Source: Streptomyces roseofulvus (GTDB taxonomy: Bacteria; Actinomycetota; Actinomycetes; Streptomycetales; Streptomycetaceae). From it: a DNA stretch of 64,000 bases. A program made the translations under genes and the position numbers. Positions 8,022 to 17,376 of this stretch are shown piece after piece. The notes under the pieces are model-generated. The model was not told where the DNA came from. It saw only the letters and a list, made by a program, of their open reading frames with translations, and ran no database searches. The stretch is taken from contig NZ_BAAAWE010000001.1 in NCBI RefSeq assembly GCF_039534915.1, positions 6,138,001 through 6,202,000 on the forward strand, given 5' to 3'. The stretch's first letter is position 1; the number at the start of each line of letters is the position of its first letter.

Positions 8022-8882
8022 ATGAACGAATCCATCCAGCGGGCAGACGATGACGATGCGGCAGGCGACGCCGCCGGCCCGGACGGGGGCTCGGGCATCC
8101 TGCGCGTCTTCGGCCGCCAGCTGAAACGGTTCCGGGTACGGGCCGGGGTGGAGCGGTCGGAGTTTGGGGCGAGGCTGGGGTACTCGGCGTCCACGATCGC
8201 CGCGTACGAACAGGGGCGGCGGGTCCCGCCGCCGCGCTTCATCGACCAGGCGGACGAGCTGCTGGACGCGGGCGAGGTCCTGAAGGAGATGAAGGAGGAG
8301 GTGGCGCGGGCGCAGTACCCGGCGTTCTTCCGGGACGCGGCGAAGCTGGAGGCGGAGGCGGTTGAGCTTCATGTGTACGACACGCACATCGTCAACGGGC
8401 TGCTGCAGACCGAGGAGTACGCCAGAGCCGTCTTCACCATGAGGCGGCCGCTCCTGAGCGAGGACACCATTGAAGAGCGCGTGCAGGCCCGACTGGCCAG
8501 GCAAGGCATCTTCATCCGGCAGCCGTTGCCGACCACAAGCTTCGTCATCGAGGAGTCGGTACTCACGCGCCCCCTCGGTGGCGGAGGCGTGATGCGAGGC
8601 CAGTTAGAGCATCTCCTGCTCAGCGGCCAGCGGCGTAACGTGGAGATTCAGGTGATGCCGAACGGGCGGGAGGAGCATGCCGGCCTGGCCGGACCCTTCA
8701 CCTTGATCGAAACGATCGATGGACGGAGGATTGCCTACGTGGAGGCCTACAAACACAGTCGCCTCTACACGGAGCGGAAGTCTGTCCGGGAGCTTGAAGA
8801 ACAGTACGGCCTTCTCCGCGCCCAGGCCCTCACTCCGCGTGAATCGCTGGACCTCATTGAGAAGTTGCTTGGAGCGACATGA
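8022..8882 (+). CDS. XRE-family regulator with DUF5753 (Scr1/AbaA-ORFA/WhiJ type)
   Basis: 286 residues. ATG at 8022 follows GGTGGAGGTGAGG; an upstream in-frame ATG at 7974 lacks such a site. The helix-turn-helix lies at about residues 28-80 (FGRQLKRFRVRAGVERSEFG, then SASTIAAYEQGRRVPP). The C-terminal DUF5753 ligand/partner domain includes NGLLQTEEYARA and the NVEIQVMP and YVEAYKHSRLYT segments. Such regulators pair with a small DUF397 protein, as encoded directly downstream with an ATGA overlap, and several control sporulation and antibiotic onset. An in-frame TTA codon at 8604-8606 (residue 195) indicates bldA dependence. Confidence 0.9.
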   Translation: MNESIQRADDDDAAGDAAGPDGGSGILRVFGRQLKRFRVRAGVERSEFGARLGYSASTIAAYEQGRRVPPPRFIDQADELLDAGEVLKEMKEEVARAQYPAFFRDAAKLEAEAVELHVYDTHIVNGLLQTEEYARAVFTMRRPLLSEDTIEERVQARLARQGIFIRQPLPTTSFVIEESVLTRPLGGGGVMRGQLEHLLLSGQRRNVEIQVMPNGREEHAGLAGPFTLIETIDGRRIAYVEAYKHSRLYTERKSVRELEEQYGLLRAQALTPRESLDLIEKLLGAT

Positions 8883-9082
8883 AGAAGGCAACACCTGACC
8901 CGAGCGGGCCGGACCTGCGGTGGGTCAAGAGCAGCTACAGCAGCGGCGAGGGCGGCCAGTGCGTCGAGGCGGCTGAACGCCTGGGCAACGTCCACGTGCG
9001 CGACTCCAAGGACACGACCCGCCCCGGGCTCGTGGTCGACGGTTCTGCATGGACCGCTTTCCTCGGCTTCGCAAGCCGGTAG
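8879..9082 (+). CDS. DUF397 small protein, partner of the XRE regulator
   Basis: 67 residues. The family pattern is clear: LRWVKSSYSSGEGGQCVEAA at the N-terminus, VHVRDSKD in the middle, then WTAFLGF near the C-terminus. The gene overlaps the XRE regulator by ATGA (8879-8882), which indicates translational coupling. In the characterised pairs (Scr1/Scr2, WhiJ/ORFD) the DUF397 protein modulates the DNA-binding partner. A strong terminator follows 11 bp after the stop codon. Confidence 0.9.
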   Translation: MKKATPDPSGPDLRWVKSSYSSGEGGQCVEAAERLGNVHVRDSKDTTRPGLVVDGSAWTAFLGFASR

Positions 9083-9093
9083 TGCAACGACGT

Positions 9094-9127
9094 GGCTGCC
9101 CCGGACCTTGAAGGGTCCGGGGCAGCC
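9094..9127. terminator. Bidirectional intrinsic terminator
   Basis: Perfect 14-bp stem (9094-9107 with 9114-9127) and a 6-nt loop, TTGAAG. It sits between the DUF397 gene and the convergent methylase gene and can serve both. Confidence 0.85.
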
Positions 9128-9132
9128 GCATG

Positions 9133-12100
9133 TCATGCCACGTTCTCGACGGCTGCCTTGCGCGCCGGAGGCGTCCAACGCCCGAGCTCGATCTCCTTAT
9201 CCAGCCGCGCCTGGAAGTGCGCATGCGCGGCCCGCATCTCGGCTTCACGGTCGGCCTTGTAGAAGGGCCCGACGTAGCCGGCGGGGGGCGGGGTGTTGGT
9301 CGGGTCCGCGAGGTGGGCTTCGAAGTCGAGCCAGTCCTGCTTGGTCTGGTCGTGGCCGTAGGTGTTGAAGTTCTCCGCGATCTTCCGACCGTTGGCGTCG
9401 AACCAGGTCTTCGCCTCGTAGTCGTGCAGTTGCGGGTAGCGCGACTTAAAGATCGCGACGAGCTGGTCGGCGGTGATGCTGAGCCATACGGAGACGAGGG
9501 CGTCCAGCTCGACCATTGCGGCGCGACGCTCGTGCTCGGTGCGGAGCGGGGTGCTGTACTCCCAGGTGGGCTTCAGGCCTGCAGCGAGCGGCGCCAGGCA
9601 CGGCCAGTTGGGATTGGCCCAGTCCTCGTAGCCCGCCCAACGAGGATCGAAGAGTTCCTGCCAAAGGGGGGCGTAGTGGTTCGTAAGAGCGTTGAGGCGG
9701 AGGGTTCGGAGGAGTAGAGCAGGGGCGAGAGGATGCTGTTCTGAGTCGGGAGCGGGCATCTTCCGGGCCTCGGCGATATGAAGGTCGGAACGGCCAGTGA
9801 TACGCAGCAGGTAGTCGACAGGAAGCGAGGCCCAGAAGCCAGCGTTCAGCGCTGTCGAGTGGTTGCTTTCCAGGGCTGTGGACTGGATTGTATTAACATG
9901 CGCCGGGCCTGGCGGGATGAGTGCAGCATGTAGGCAGCGACTGCTGTTGAAGGGAATCATCCTCCGCCAGGCCAAGCGGAAGTAGGAGGTGGGCGGCTCT
10001 CCACTCCATGAGTCCTGGGCCGCAAGGTAATTTTTCTCGTCGGTGGCCCGAACGTAGTTGGTTACGGGGACATAGGAAGAAGGAAGATCCATCGGAGTGA
10101 CCAGGTCCCAGTCCCGGTTGCTTCGGCAGGGGATTCGGGGCTGCTTCGAGAAGGGAAGTGTGGCGGCAAAGTGTGGCCCCTGAAGGATGACGTCGGACAA
10201 ATTTTGGACAGCCTTGTTCTCCCAGCGAATTAGGCCGTCCTTCTTCGCGTTGGCCTCATCAAACCCGCGCGTGATGGGAGGCTGAGAATCCCCGAGGCGG
10301 GCACCGTAGGAAGCCAGCGATTGGATTGCTCCCTGCTCGCCTTGCAGTACCGGGTAGAGTAGGGGTGCCTCTGCGGTGCTTCCTGTTGAGCCTGTCAGCC
10401 TTTGCCAGCTGGCCAGCAGGCTGGAATTCACATGCACCACTCGCTCGGCGTGTGGTCGGATGTCCCATGAGCCGTTGTGCTTGATACCTGGCGCCTCGCC
10501 CTGGCCGTCATGGGTGAGGGAGTTAGGTAGCACGTCTGCGTCACGTAGCTCGCTGAGGTGCAAGAAGTCGGGTGTCTGCGGAGTACTATAGATATGCACC
10601 CCAAACTCCCACCCGCGGTCAAGATCTTCGAAAGCCCAGTTAGCCGAGTTTACGAAGTGTGCGTGCACCCGTAGATGGCGATATGCCGCAGCTCGGATTC
10701 GTCCCTCCTTCGCCCCGCCGAAGTGTGTATCCGGGTGAAGCATCCCTGAGCTGCCGTTTACCGCAATGTGTCGCCACACTTGTGTCATGAACGCCCGATA
10801 CAGATCCCCTTGGGTGCCGACAAGGAGCGGGTAGGTGACTGGGCTGCTAAGCACGCCCACAGCTCCAGCATGGGAGGCCAGTTCGCCTAGCAAGTAGCTC
10901 CGTCCGCATTCTCCAGGGACCAGAGTTTCGTCCTTACGTAGCCTCCACTCCGCAGCGCTGGGCTTGTCGGCCAAGACAAACCACGGTTCCAGCTCCGCAA
11001 GAACAACGTTCTCTTCCCACCTTGGCCTCACCCAAGGCGGATTCCCCACCTGCAGATCAAACCCACCCCGCCCCGAGAACACCTGGGCGTACTCCAACTC
11101 CCAATGGAAGAACCCCTGCCGCTTGGCCACATCCCCGGCAACTCCCACCCACGGGAACCGCCCCTCCAGCCAATACGACCGGTCCATGCCCATCCAGTCC
11201 GGCAGCTCGTCCTCGTACCGCTCCAGGTCGCCGAGCGAATCGAAAGACGCCACCAGCGACTCCGCCGGCACGTCGTGCGTGCCAAGCAGCGCCTCCGCGA
11301 AGTCCAGCCAGTCGTCCAGGTTCGCCAGCGGGATGACCTCGCGGCGCTGGCCAGCAAAGGACTGCTCGCCCTTCCTCGTACCCTTCCGCCGCTTGTCGAT
11401 GTCGCCGCGCCTGACCTCCTTCACGGTGATGTTCCCGAGAAGGTCGACCTCCTCGTACGTACGGATCACGTCCGACGCTCCGGACTCCGCAGCGGCCCCG
11501 CCCTGCGGCGCGGGCACGACCTCCGCCCGTTCGTACCGCGCGTCCGTCCCGTCCAGCAGCGCAGCCTCCTGCACCGGCCAGAACCACAGGGCGCACCACG
11601 TGTCCATGAGCTTCTTCAGCCGCCAGTACGGGGTGTCCACCGCCGTGAGGTCGGCCAGCACCTTCTCCCGGGGCACGGCCTCCTTCGGGCGGCGCAGCCA
11701 CTCCGGCTCCGCCTCCCACACGTCGACCCGCCGCGAGATCTCTCGCTCGGAGATCGTCAGCCGCTGCACGACCAGGTCCCACAGGTACTCCGCGCGCCGG
11801 GCGAGGCCCTGCAAGCGGGCCGTCTGCTTGGCCGTCGGGGACTTGGTGACCGCCTTGCGCCACGAGCCGAGCGCCTTCGCGGCCTCCGGCGCCAGTGCCT
11901 TCGCCTCCTTCTCGGCGGCGACCGCGCCCCACTCCTTCGCCGGGAGCAGGAAGTGGTGCACCGCGCCCTCCGGCAGCGGGACGCCCGCCTGCGCGTCCGC
12001 CAGCGGGTAGCGCTCCGGGGTAGAGCCCAGCCAGCCGCCCTTCTTCAGGCGCTCGGGGCCGTACACCTCGCGCCGGCCGCCGATGAGGGAGTTGCCGCGC

Positions 12101-14322
12101 CGCAGATGGAGGCCGAACCAGGGGGCCTCCATGCCGGGGTGCATGGTGTTGAGCCACAACGACACCTCGGCCAGCTCGACGGCGGTCTCGTTGAGGTCGA
12201 CGCCGTACGAGTTGTGGAGGGCGATGTACGCCTTGGCCTTCTGGAGCTCGACGGCGTACTGCTCGGTGTCGATGGAGCGGCCGAGCTCCTTCTGCCGGCG
12301 CCGGAGGTACTCGGCGGCGACCTGGTTGATGGCCTCGTTGAGGAACGCGCCCGAGCCGAGGGCCGGCTCGCAGATCTTCCAGTCGAGCAGCTCGCGCGCC
12401 TCGGTGTCCGTGCCGTCCTGGTCCAGCCGGTGCTGGAGGGCGAGCTGCACGGTGACCTTGGTGAGGGACTCCGGGGTGTAGTAGGAGGCCGAGGTCTGGC
12501 GGTCGCGACCGGAGAGCCGGTAGACGAACGAGCCGGGGGCGTACCGGACGCGCAGTTCCTCGCCCGTGTCGCGGTCCGGGCGCCGGACGAAGACCGTGTC
12601 CGGGTACTCGTCGGCCTTCGACTTGGGCACCAGCCAGGAACCGTCCTTCGGGTCGCCGCCCTTGGCGACCTCGTACAGCTCCTCGCCCGCGATGAAGCCG
12701 GAGTAAGACATCAGGCCCTCGTACACGGCGCCGAGCTGGTTGATGCCCAGCTGGGCGTACGAGATGAACCCGCCGCGCTCGCCCTTCTTCCCCTTGGTGA
12801 GCATGAGCTTGTGCAGGACCTCGTACAGGGTGGCGTTGCGGAGCCGGGTGTCGAGGTAGCGGACGGCCTCGCCGCGTGCGAGGGCCTCGTCGGCGTCGTG
12901 ACGGGGGTCGACGACGGCGTCCGCGCCGATCAGCTTGATCGAGTCCCGCTCGAAGAGCGTGGAGTGCAGGGGCTCGAAGCGCAGGCCCAGGTCCTCGCTG
13001 GTCTTCGCGCCGACGGTACCGAAGGCCTCGGCGCTCTCCGTCGGCTCCGCCGCCTCGCCGTGGGTGCGGCGCGGCCGGTAGCCGTCCTGGACCTTACGGA
13101 ACAGCAGGTCCAGGGACTCGTACAGATAGAAGCCGCGGCGGGACTTCTCGTCGACGAGGTCGCGCTCCGCGACGAGTTCACCGAGCCGGCCGAGGCCGTA
13201 GCCGAGCTGGTACTCCGGATAGTCGGACGGCAGGATGCCCAGCTCGGGGCGGGCCTCGGCGTACAGCAGGAACAGGATGCGGTAGAGGTAGCGCAGCGAC
13301 TCGCGGGTCAGCTGGCGTCCGAGTTCGGGGAGCTCGCCGATGTCCTGGGGGCGTACGCCCTGCTCGCGGAGGCGTTCCAGGACCTCGTTGGCGATCAGCT
13401 CGACGCTCAGCCGCAGGCCGTCGCGCAGCTCGCTGGAGACGCCCACCGCGTGTTTGGTGGACTTGCCGACGAGTTCGGCGAGCGGGTTCTCGCCGCCCTC
13501 TTCGGGGGTGCGGAGCGAGTCGGCGCCGAACAGCGCGGCGACGGTGTCGAGTTCGCCGCCCGGGCGGGTGTCGTTGCGCTGGAGCGCGATGTCGAGGGAG
13601 ACGGCGAGGTAGCGGCCCTCGCCCCACGCCATCCGGTCGGCGAGGACGACGACGCCGCCGACGAGCAGCAGGACGTAGCGCGGTGCCTCGTCGCAGGCGA
13701 ACAGGAACGAGGCCAGCTTGGAACCGGTGGTCAGGCTGTTCGAGCCGTCGAGGACGACGGGGTCGAGAAGGCGCCCCGGGCCGTCGGGGTCCAGGGCGGC
13801 GTCCGCCTCGGCGGCCCAGCCGCAGTCGAGGGCGACGAGGCCCTTCTCGGCGTGCGCGACCGTGATCTCATGGCTCTGGCCCGCCCGCCAGACGGTGAGG
13901 CTGCCGGGCTTCGCGTCGTAGCCCAGCGCGTGCAGGACCTCGGCGTTCAGCGCGTGGACCCGCTCCCGCCAGGCGGGGGCGTCGTACGTCAGCGCGTCGT
14001 CGCCCGCGTCGGGCGTGGAGGCGGTGCCCTCGGCGTCCTCGGGGAGGGCGAAGAACGAGCGGGCCCGGAAGTAGTCGCGGCGCAGTGCCCGGAGACCGGC
14101 CCGCGGAGTGACGGGCAGGGCCCGCTTGGTGTCCTCGCGCAGGATGTCGGGACCCTCGGAGGGCGCCGCCCCGGCGTCGTCCGTCCCGATCGGGGGCTTC
14201 GCGGCCTCCTCCCGCTCCTTCCAGGTCTGGAGCAGGCCCGTCCTGAGGTCCTTGGGCAGCACCTCGGCGAGGTAGTGGGCCGAGAAGTAGTCGCCGCGGT
14301 TGACCAGGGAGTCGTACGTCAT
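9133..14322 (-). CDS. Eco57I-like N6-adenine DNA methyltransferase, giant form
   Basis: 1729 residues. The SAM-binding motif I is CEPALGSGAFLNEA at about residue 652, preceded by SASYYTPESLTKV. Catalytic motif IV is VGNPPWVRP at about residue 1092. The N-terminal half contains the long helical region typical of Eco57I/PglX/DrmMI-type enzymes, and the last ~600 residues should carry target recognition. It starts 13 bp after the helicase stop codon, so the two are co-transcribed. From about 11020 down to about 9700 the DNA is visibly richer in A/T than the rest of the gene, which points to an exchanged recognition domain. No fused endonuclease motif was recognised, so restriction, if any, must come from partners. 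It resembles DISARM DrmMI, but the DrmABC genes are absent here. Confidence 0.88.
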   Translation of the reverse strand: MTYDSLVNRGDYFSAHYLAEVLPKDLRTGLLQTWKEREEAAKPPIGTDDAGAAPSEGPDILREDTKRALPVTPRAGLRALRRDYFRARSFFALPEDAEGTASTPDAGDDALTYDAPAWRERVHALNAEVLHALGYDAKPGSLTVWRAGQSHEITVAHAEKGLVALDCGWAAEADAALDPDGPGRLLDPVVLDGSNSLTTGSKLASFLFACDEAPRYVLLLVGGVVVLADRMAWGEGRYLAVSLDIALQRNDTRPGGELDTVAALFGADSLRTPEEGGENPLAELVGKSTKHAVGVSSELRDGLRLSVELIANEVLERLREQGVRPQDIGELPELGRQLTRESLRYLYRILFLLYAEARPELGILPSDYPEYQLGYGLGRLGELVAERDLVDEKSRRGFYLYESLDLLFRKVQDGYRPRRTHGEAAEPTESAEAFGTVGAKTSEDLGLRFEPLHSTLFERDSIKLIGADAVVDPRHDADEALARGEAVRYLDTRLRNATLYEVLHKLMLTKGKKGERGGFISYAQLGINQLGAVYEGLMSYSGFIAGEELYEVAKGGDPKDGSWLVPKSKADEYPDTVFVRRPDRDTGEELRVRYAPGSFVYRLSGRDRQTSASYYTPESLTKVTVQLALQHRLDQDGTDTEARELLDWKICEPALGSGAFLNEAINQVAAEYLRRRQKELGRSIDTEQYAVELQKAKAYIALHNSYGVDLNETAVELAEVSLWLNTMHPGMEAPWFGLHLRRGNSLIGGRREVYGPERLKKGGWLGSTPERYPLADAQAGVPLPEGAVHHFLLPAKEWGAVAAEKEAKALAPEAAKALGSWRKAVTKSPTAKQTARLQGLARRAEYLWDLVVQRLTISEREISRRVDVWEAEPEWLRRPKEAVPREKVLADLTAVDTPYWRLKKLMDTWCALWFWPVQEAALLDGTDARYERAEVVPAPQGGAAAESGASDVIRTYEEVDLLGNITVKEVRRGDIDKRRKGTRKGEQSFAGQRREVIPLANLDDWLDFAEALLGTHDVPAESLVASFDSLGDLERYEDELPDWMGMDRSYWLEGRFPWVGVAGDVAKRQGFFHWELEYAQVFSGRGGFDLQVGNPPWVRPRWEENVVLAELEPWFVLADKPSAAEWRLRKDETLVPGECGRSYLLGELASHAGAVGVLSSPVTYPLLVGTQGDLYRAFMTQVWRHIAVNGSSGMLHPDTHFGGAKEGRIRAAAYRHLRVHAHFVNSANWAFEDLDRGWEFGVHIYSTPQTPDFLHLSELRDADVLPNSLTHDGQGEAPGIKHNGSWDIRPHAERVVHVNSSLLASWQRLTGSTGSTAEAPLLYPVLQGEQGAIQSLASYGARLGDSQPPITRGFDEANAKKDGLIRWENKAVQNLSDVILQGPHFAATLPFSKQPRIPCRSNRDWDLVTPMDLPSSYVPVTNYVRATDEKNYLAAQDSWSGEPPTSYFRLAWRRMIPFNSSRCLHAALIPPGPAHVNTIQSTALESNHSTALNAGFWASLPVDYLLRITGRSDLHIAEARKMPAPDSEQHPLAPALLLRTLRLNALTNHYAPLWQELFDPRWAGYEDWANPNWPCLAPLAAGLKPTWEYSTPLRTEHERRAAMVELDALVSVWLSITADQLVAIFKSRYPQLHDYEAKTWFDANGRKIAENFNTYGHDQTKQDWLDFEAHLADPTNTPPPAGYVGPFYKADREAEMRAAHAHFQARLDKEIELGRWTPPARKAAVENVA

Positions 14323-14335
14323 GACAGTGGCTCTC

Positions 14336-17293
14336 TCAGAGGGCGGCGGGCGTGGCGGACAGGGGTGCGGACGCGGCCGGTGGTGCGTCGGGGTCGGGCA
14401 GCAGCACCGCGAGGACGCGCAGCATCGGGCGCTGCCCGGTGGTCAGCAGGTCGTCGGCGAGGTCGGTGAGCCGCCGCTTGGTGTGCTCGCCCGCCAGAGT
14501 GGGCTGCTCCCAGTCGCCGAGCCGCAGCTTGTGGCGCTCGATCGACTCGCGCAGCGGCCGGTCCCAGGCGTCCCGGTGCCGCTCCATGAAGGCCTCGGCG
14601 GCCTCCAGCACGGCGGGGATGGCGGCGGCCAGCGGGGCGGGGTCCCGGTGGCGGAGCTTGTTCGCCATCGTCGGGCCGACCCCGGAGCGGCGCAGCAGCG
14701 ACACCATGTCGTCGTCCACGGTCCCGCCGCGCGTCACGCCCATCCACTTGACGACCGTCGGCCGGCCCAGGGCGTTCGAGTACACGCCCTGGACGAGATA
14801 GGTGGGCTCCGCCACCTCGGCCGTGATCATCGGCGCCTCCTGGCGCCCGAGCCGGACGAGGACCTTGTCCGTCAGCCACTCGACGACCGGGTGCAGGTCG
14901 GTCAGCAGCGAGATCTCCGGCCAGCTGGAGGTGGAACCCGCCCCGCGGGCCCGCTGGAGCGAGTGCTGGGCGAGCCGCCGGTTGAACGTGACCAGCAGCC
15001 GCTCCCGCAGTCGCTGTTCGCGCAGGTAGTCCACGGGCAGCGCCTTGAGGCGGTGGAGGAGGTCGGCCGGGGGACGGAAGGACAGCAGGCCCGACTGCTC
15101 GTCACGGTCGAGGTCCAGGCGGTCCCGGGCGTCCGGGTACACCTCGCGCAGCGCCTCGTCCAGGAAGTGGGCGGTCGAGTCGAAGAGACGGGGGAGGACG
15201 GAGCCCGTGCCCTCGCCCGTACCTGCGCCGGCAGCGCCTCCGGCCGCCGCCTCGGGGGCGGACTCCTCGGCCGCGGTGCCGTCCTCCGCCTGCGGCTCGT
15301 CCCCGACCGAGCCGAAGAAGTCCGCCAGGAAGTCGTCCATGGCATCCGTGCCGGCGCCCTCGCCGGACCGGCGCCCGTCGAGGGACTCGTCCACGGTCCT
15401 GCCGCGCAGCAGATCCTGGATGAGGGACTTCTCCTCGGCCTCCGCGCGGTAGAGGCCGGTGACGGCCTCCGCCGTGCCGAGCGAACGGTGCGCCTGGTCC
15501 TCGCGCTCAAGGAGCCGCTCGGAGACCAGGGTGTCGTCCTTCGCGCCCTCGGTGTCGCTGGTGAGGATCAGGGCGCGGAACTGCGGCGGGTGGGCCTGTC
15601 CGTAGCGGTCGATGCGGCCGTTGCGCTGCTCGATGCGGATCAGCGACCACGGAACGTCGTAGTGGACCAGCTGGTGGCACTGACGGTGCAGGTTGACGCC
15701 CTCGGAGGCCACGTCGCCCGTCAACAGGATCCGTACCGGGGCGCCGGCCAGCCCGAACTCCTCCACGACCCGCATCTGCTGCTCGTCGGACAGGCCGCCG
15801 TGCATCACGCGCAGGCAGTCCTTCGCGGTCCGGCCCCGGAAGCCGAGGGCGGCGGGCAGGACGGTGGCGAGCCACTCCAGGGTCTGGACGCGCTCCGAGA
15901 AGACCACGACGCGGGTGCCGGAGGACGGGCCGACGCCGATGCCCTTCAGCTGCTCCACCAGCCCGCCGAACTTCGCCGAGTCCGCCTCCGTCAGGTCGGC
16001 GGTCAGTTCCGCGAGCCGGCGCAGGGCGGCCAGCTCCGCCGCCGTGGCGCGGGCGTCGTCCTTCTTCTCCAGGGTCTTGATGCGGGCGCTCACGGTGGCC
16101 TTGAGCGCCGCGTGCGAGGAGAGGAAGGACTTGAGGAGCGTGTACGGGAAGAGCGGGACCGAGCTCACGGACGGGCTGCCGTCGCGCGGCAGCCAGACCG
16201 CCGCCAGCTCCTCGAAGATCCGCTCCTCGGCCGGGGTGGCCGGGCAGTGCACGGCCTGGGACGGGCCGCGGTCCGCCCACTGGCCCTTCATCTGCTCGCG
16301 GACCTCGGTGCTGACCTTCGTACGGCGGATGAAGAGGTGCTCGATGTCCTCGGCACGGTAGTTCTCCGGGTCGCGGATCGCGGCCGGGTCCAGCAGGGCG
16401 ATCAGCTCGGCGAACGACCTCGCGTCGCCGTTGTGCGGCGTGGCGGAGGCGAGGATCAGGGCGTCGGTGCGCGGCGCCAGGGTCTGGGCGAGCTGGTTGC
16501 GCAGGGAACCGCGGTTGATCAGGTTGTGCGACTCGTCGATGACGACCGCGTCCCAGCGGATCTGCTCCAGGTGGTGGCGGTACTGGTCGGTGTTCTTCAG
16601 CGTGTCGATCGAGACGATCACGCGCTTGAAGAAGGTGAACGGGTTCCGTCCCGCGGGGATCTCGCGCTGGATCCGCTCGATGCCCACCGAGTCCAGGCGG
16701 ACCAGTGGAATGGCGAACCGCGTCCACAGCTCGTGCTGGAACTGCTCCAGGACGTGCTGGGGCGTGACGACGAGGATGCGCTCGCCCCGGCCGCGCCGGA
16801 TGAGCTCGGCGAGCGTCAGACCGATCTCCAGCGTCTTGCCCAGTCCCACCACGTCCGCGATCAGCAGCCGGGGGCGCAGATTGGCGCCGGAGAGCGCGAG
16901 CTCGGCGGGGCGGCGCTGGTAGGGGAGCGGGTCCAGGAGGAAGGAGTCCGCGAGCGCGAGCCGCCGCTCGGACTGGGGCAGCGCCGTGCGACGCAGCACG
17001 GCCTCCAGGAACAGCCGGGAGCGCCGGTAGGTGGGGGAGTCGTCCGCGATCAGCCGGGTGTCGCGCGGATCGATGAGCTCGACGGTGTCCAGGCCCGTGA
17101 AGAACACGGCCTCCTGGTCCCGCACGAAGTCGGACACCCCCACCACCTCGATCCGGGTGCCGTCGTCGGCGGTCGGCACCGCGTTCCTGACCAGCCACAC
17201 CTCGTCGCGTACGAGCACCTGCGCGCCTGCCGGGAACTGCTCCTGCCCCGCCGCGTCGCCGTGCTGCTCGGGGCTGGTCTGGACGGCGGTCAC
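14336..17293 (-). CDS. SNF2-type DEAD/DEAH helicase, methylase partner
   Basis: 985 residues from a GTG at 17293 behind AGGAGGACACGG; the frame is open further upstream, but this start has an excellent site. Motif I is ADVVGLGKTLE (about 146-156), motif II is VVIDESHN (about 250-257), motif III is LILASATPHNGD, and the C-terminal helicase motif VI is IEQRNGRIDRYGQ (about 553-565). This arrangement matches SNF2-like helicases of the DrmD type that accompany large methylases. An acidic, Ala/Gly-rich linker (around residue 680) separates the motor from the C-terminal domain. It lies between the kinase gene (83 bp upstream) and the methylase gene (13 bp downstream). It probably translocates on DNA for modification or restriction. 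That role is inferred from the family. Confidence 0.88.
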   Translation of the reverse strand: MTAVQTSPEQHGDAAGQEQFPAGAQVLVRDEVWLVRNAVPTADDGTRIEVVGVSDFVRDQEAVFFTGLDTVELIDPRDTRLIADDSPTYRRSRLFLEAVLRRTALPQSERRLALADSFLLDPLPYQRRPAELALSGANLRPRLLIADVVGLGKTLEIGLTLAELIRRGRGERILVVTPQHVLEQFQHELWTRFAIPLVRLDSVGIERIQREIPAGRNPFTFFKRVIVSIDTLKNTDQYRHHLEQIRWDAVVIDESHNLINRGSLRNQLAQTLAPRTDALILASATPHNGDARSFAELIALLDPAAIRDPENYRAEDIEHLFIRRTKVSTEVREQMKGQWADRGPSQAVHCPATPAEERIFEELAAVWLPRDGSPSVSSVPLFPYTLLKSFLSSHAALKATVSARIKTLEKKDDARATAAELAALRRLAELTADLTEADSAKFGGLVEQLKGIGVGPSSGTRVVVFSERVQTLEWLATVLPAALGFRGRTAKDCLRVMHGGLSDEQQMRVVEEFGLAGAPVRILLTGDVASEGVNLHRQCHQLVHYDVPWSLIRIEQRNGRIDRYGQAHPPQFRALILTSDTEGAKDDTLVSERLLEREDQAHRSLGTAEAVTGLYRAEAEEKSLIQDLLRGRTVDESLDGRRSGEGAGTDAMDDFLADFFGSVGDEPQAEDGTAAEESAPEAAAGGAAGAGTGEGTGSVLPRLFDSTAHFLDEALREVYPDARDRLDLDRDEQSGLLSFRPPADLLHRLKALPVDYLREQRLRERLLVTFNRRLAQHSLQRARGAGSTSSWPEISLLTDLHPVVEWLTDKVLVRLGRQEAPMITAEVAEPTYLVQGVYSNALGRPTVVKWMGVTRGGTVDDDMVSLLRRSGVGPTMANKLRHRDPAPLAAAIPAVLEAAEAFMERHRDAWDRPLRESIERHKLRLGDWEQPTLAGEHTKRRLTDLADDLLTTGQRPMLRVLAVLLPDPDAPPAASAPLSATPAAL

Positions 17294-17376
17294 CCGTGTC
17301 CTCCTGTGGTGTTTCGTGACGGTGGTGGCAGACCCCTCAGTATCGCGGGTCCGCCGGCATCGGGAGCCCGCCGGTG

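Noticed and set aside
9880..10530. TTA codons in the low-GC part of the methylase
   Set aside because: The TTA/TAA triplets there are out of frame; the gene has no in-frame TTA that I could find.
9133..17293. Complete DISARM system
   Set aside because: The helicase and methylase resemble DrmD and DrmMI, but no drmA, drmB (DUF1998) or drmC gene is present in the window.
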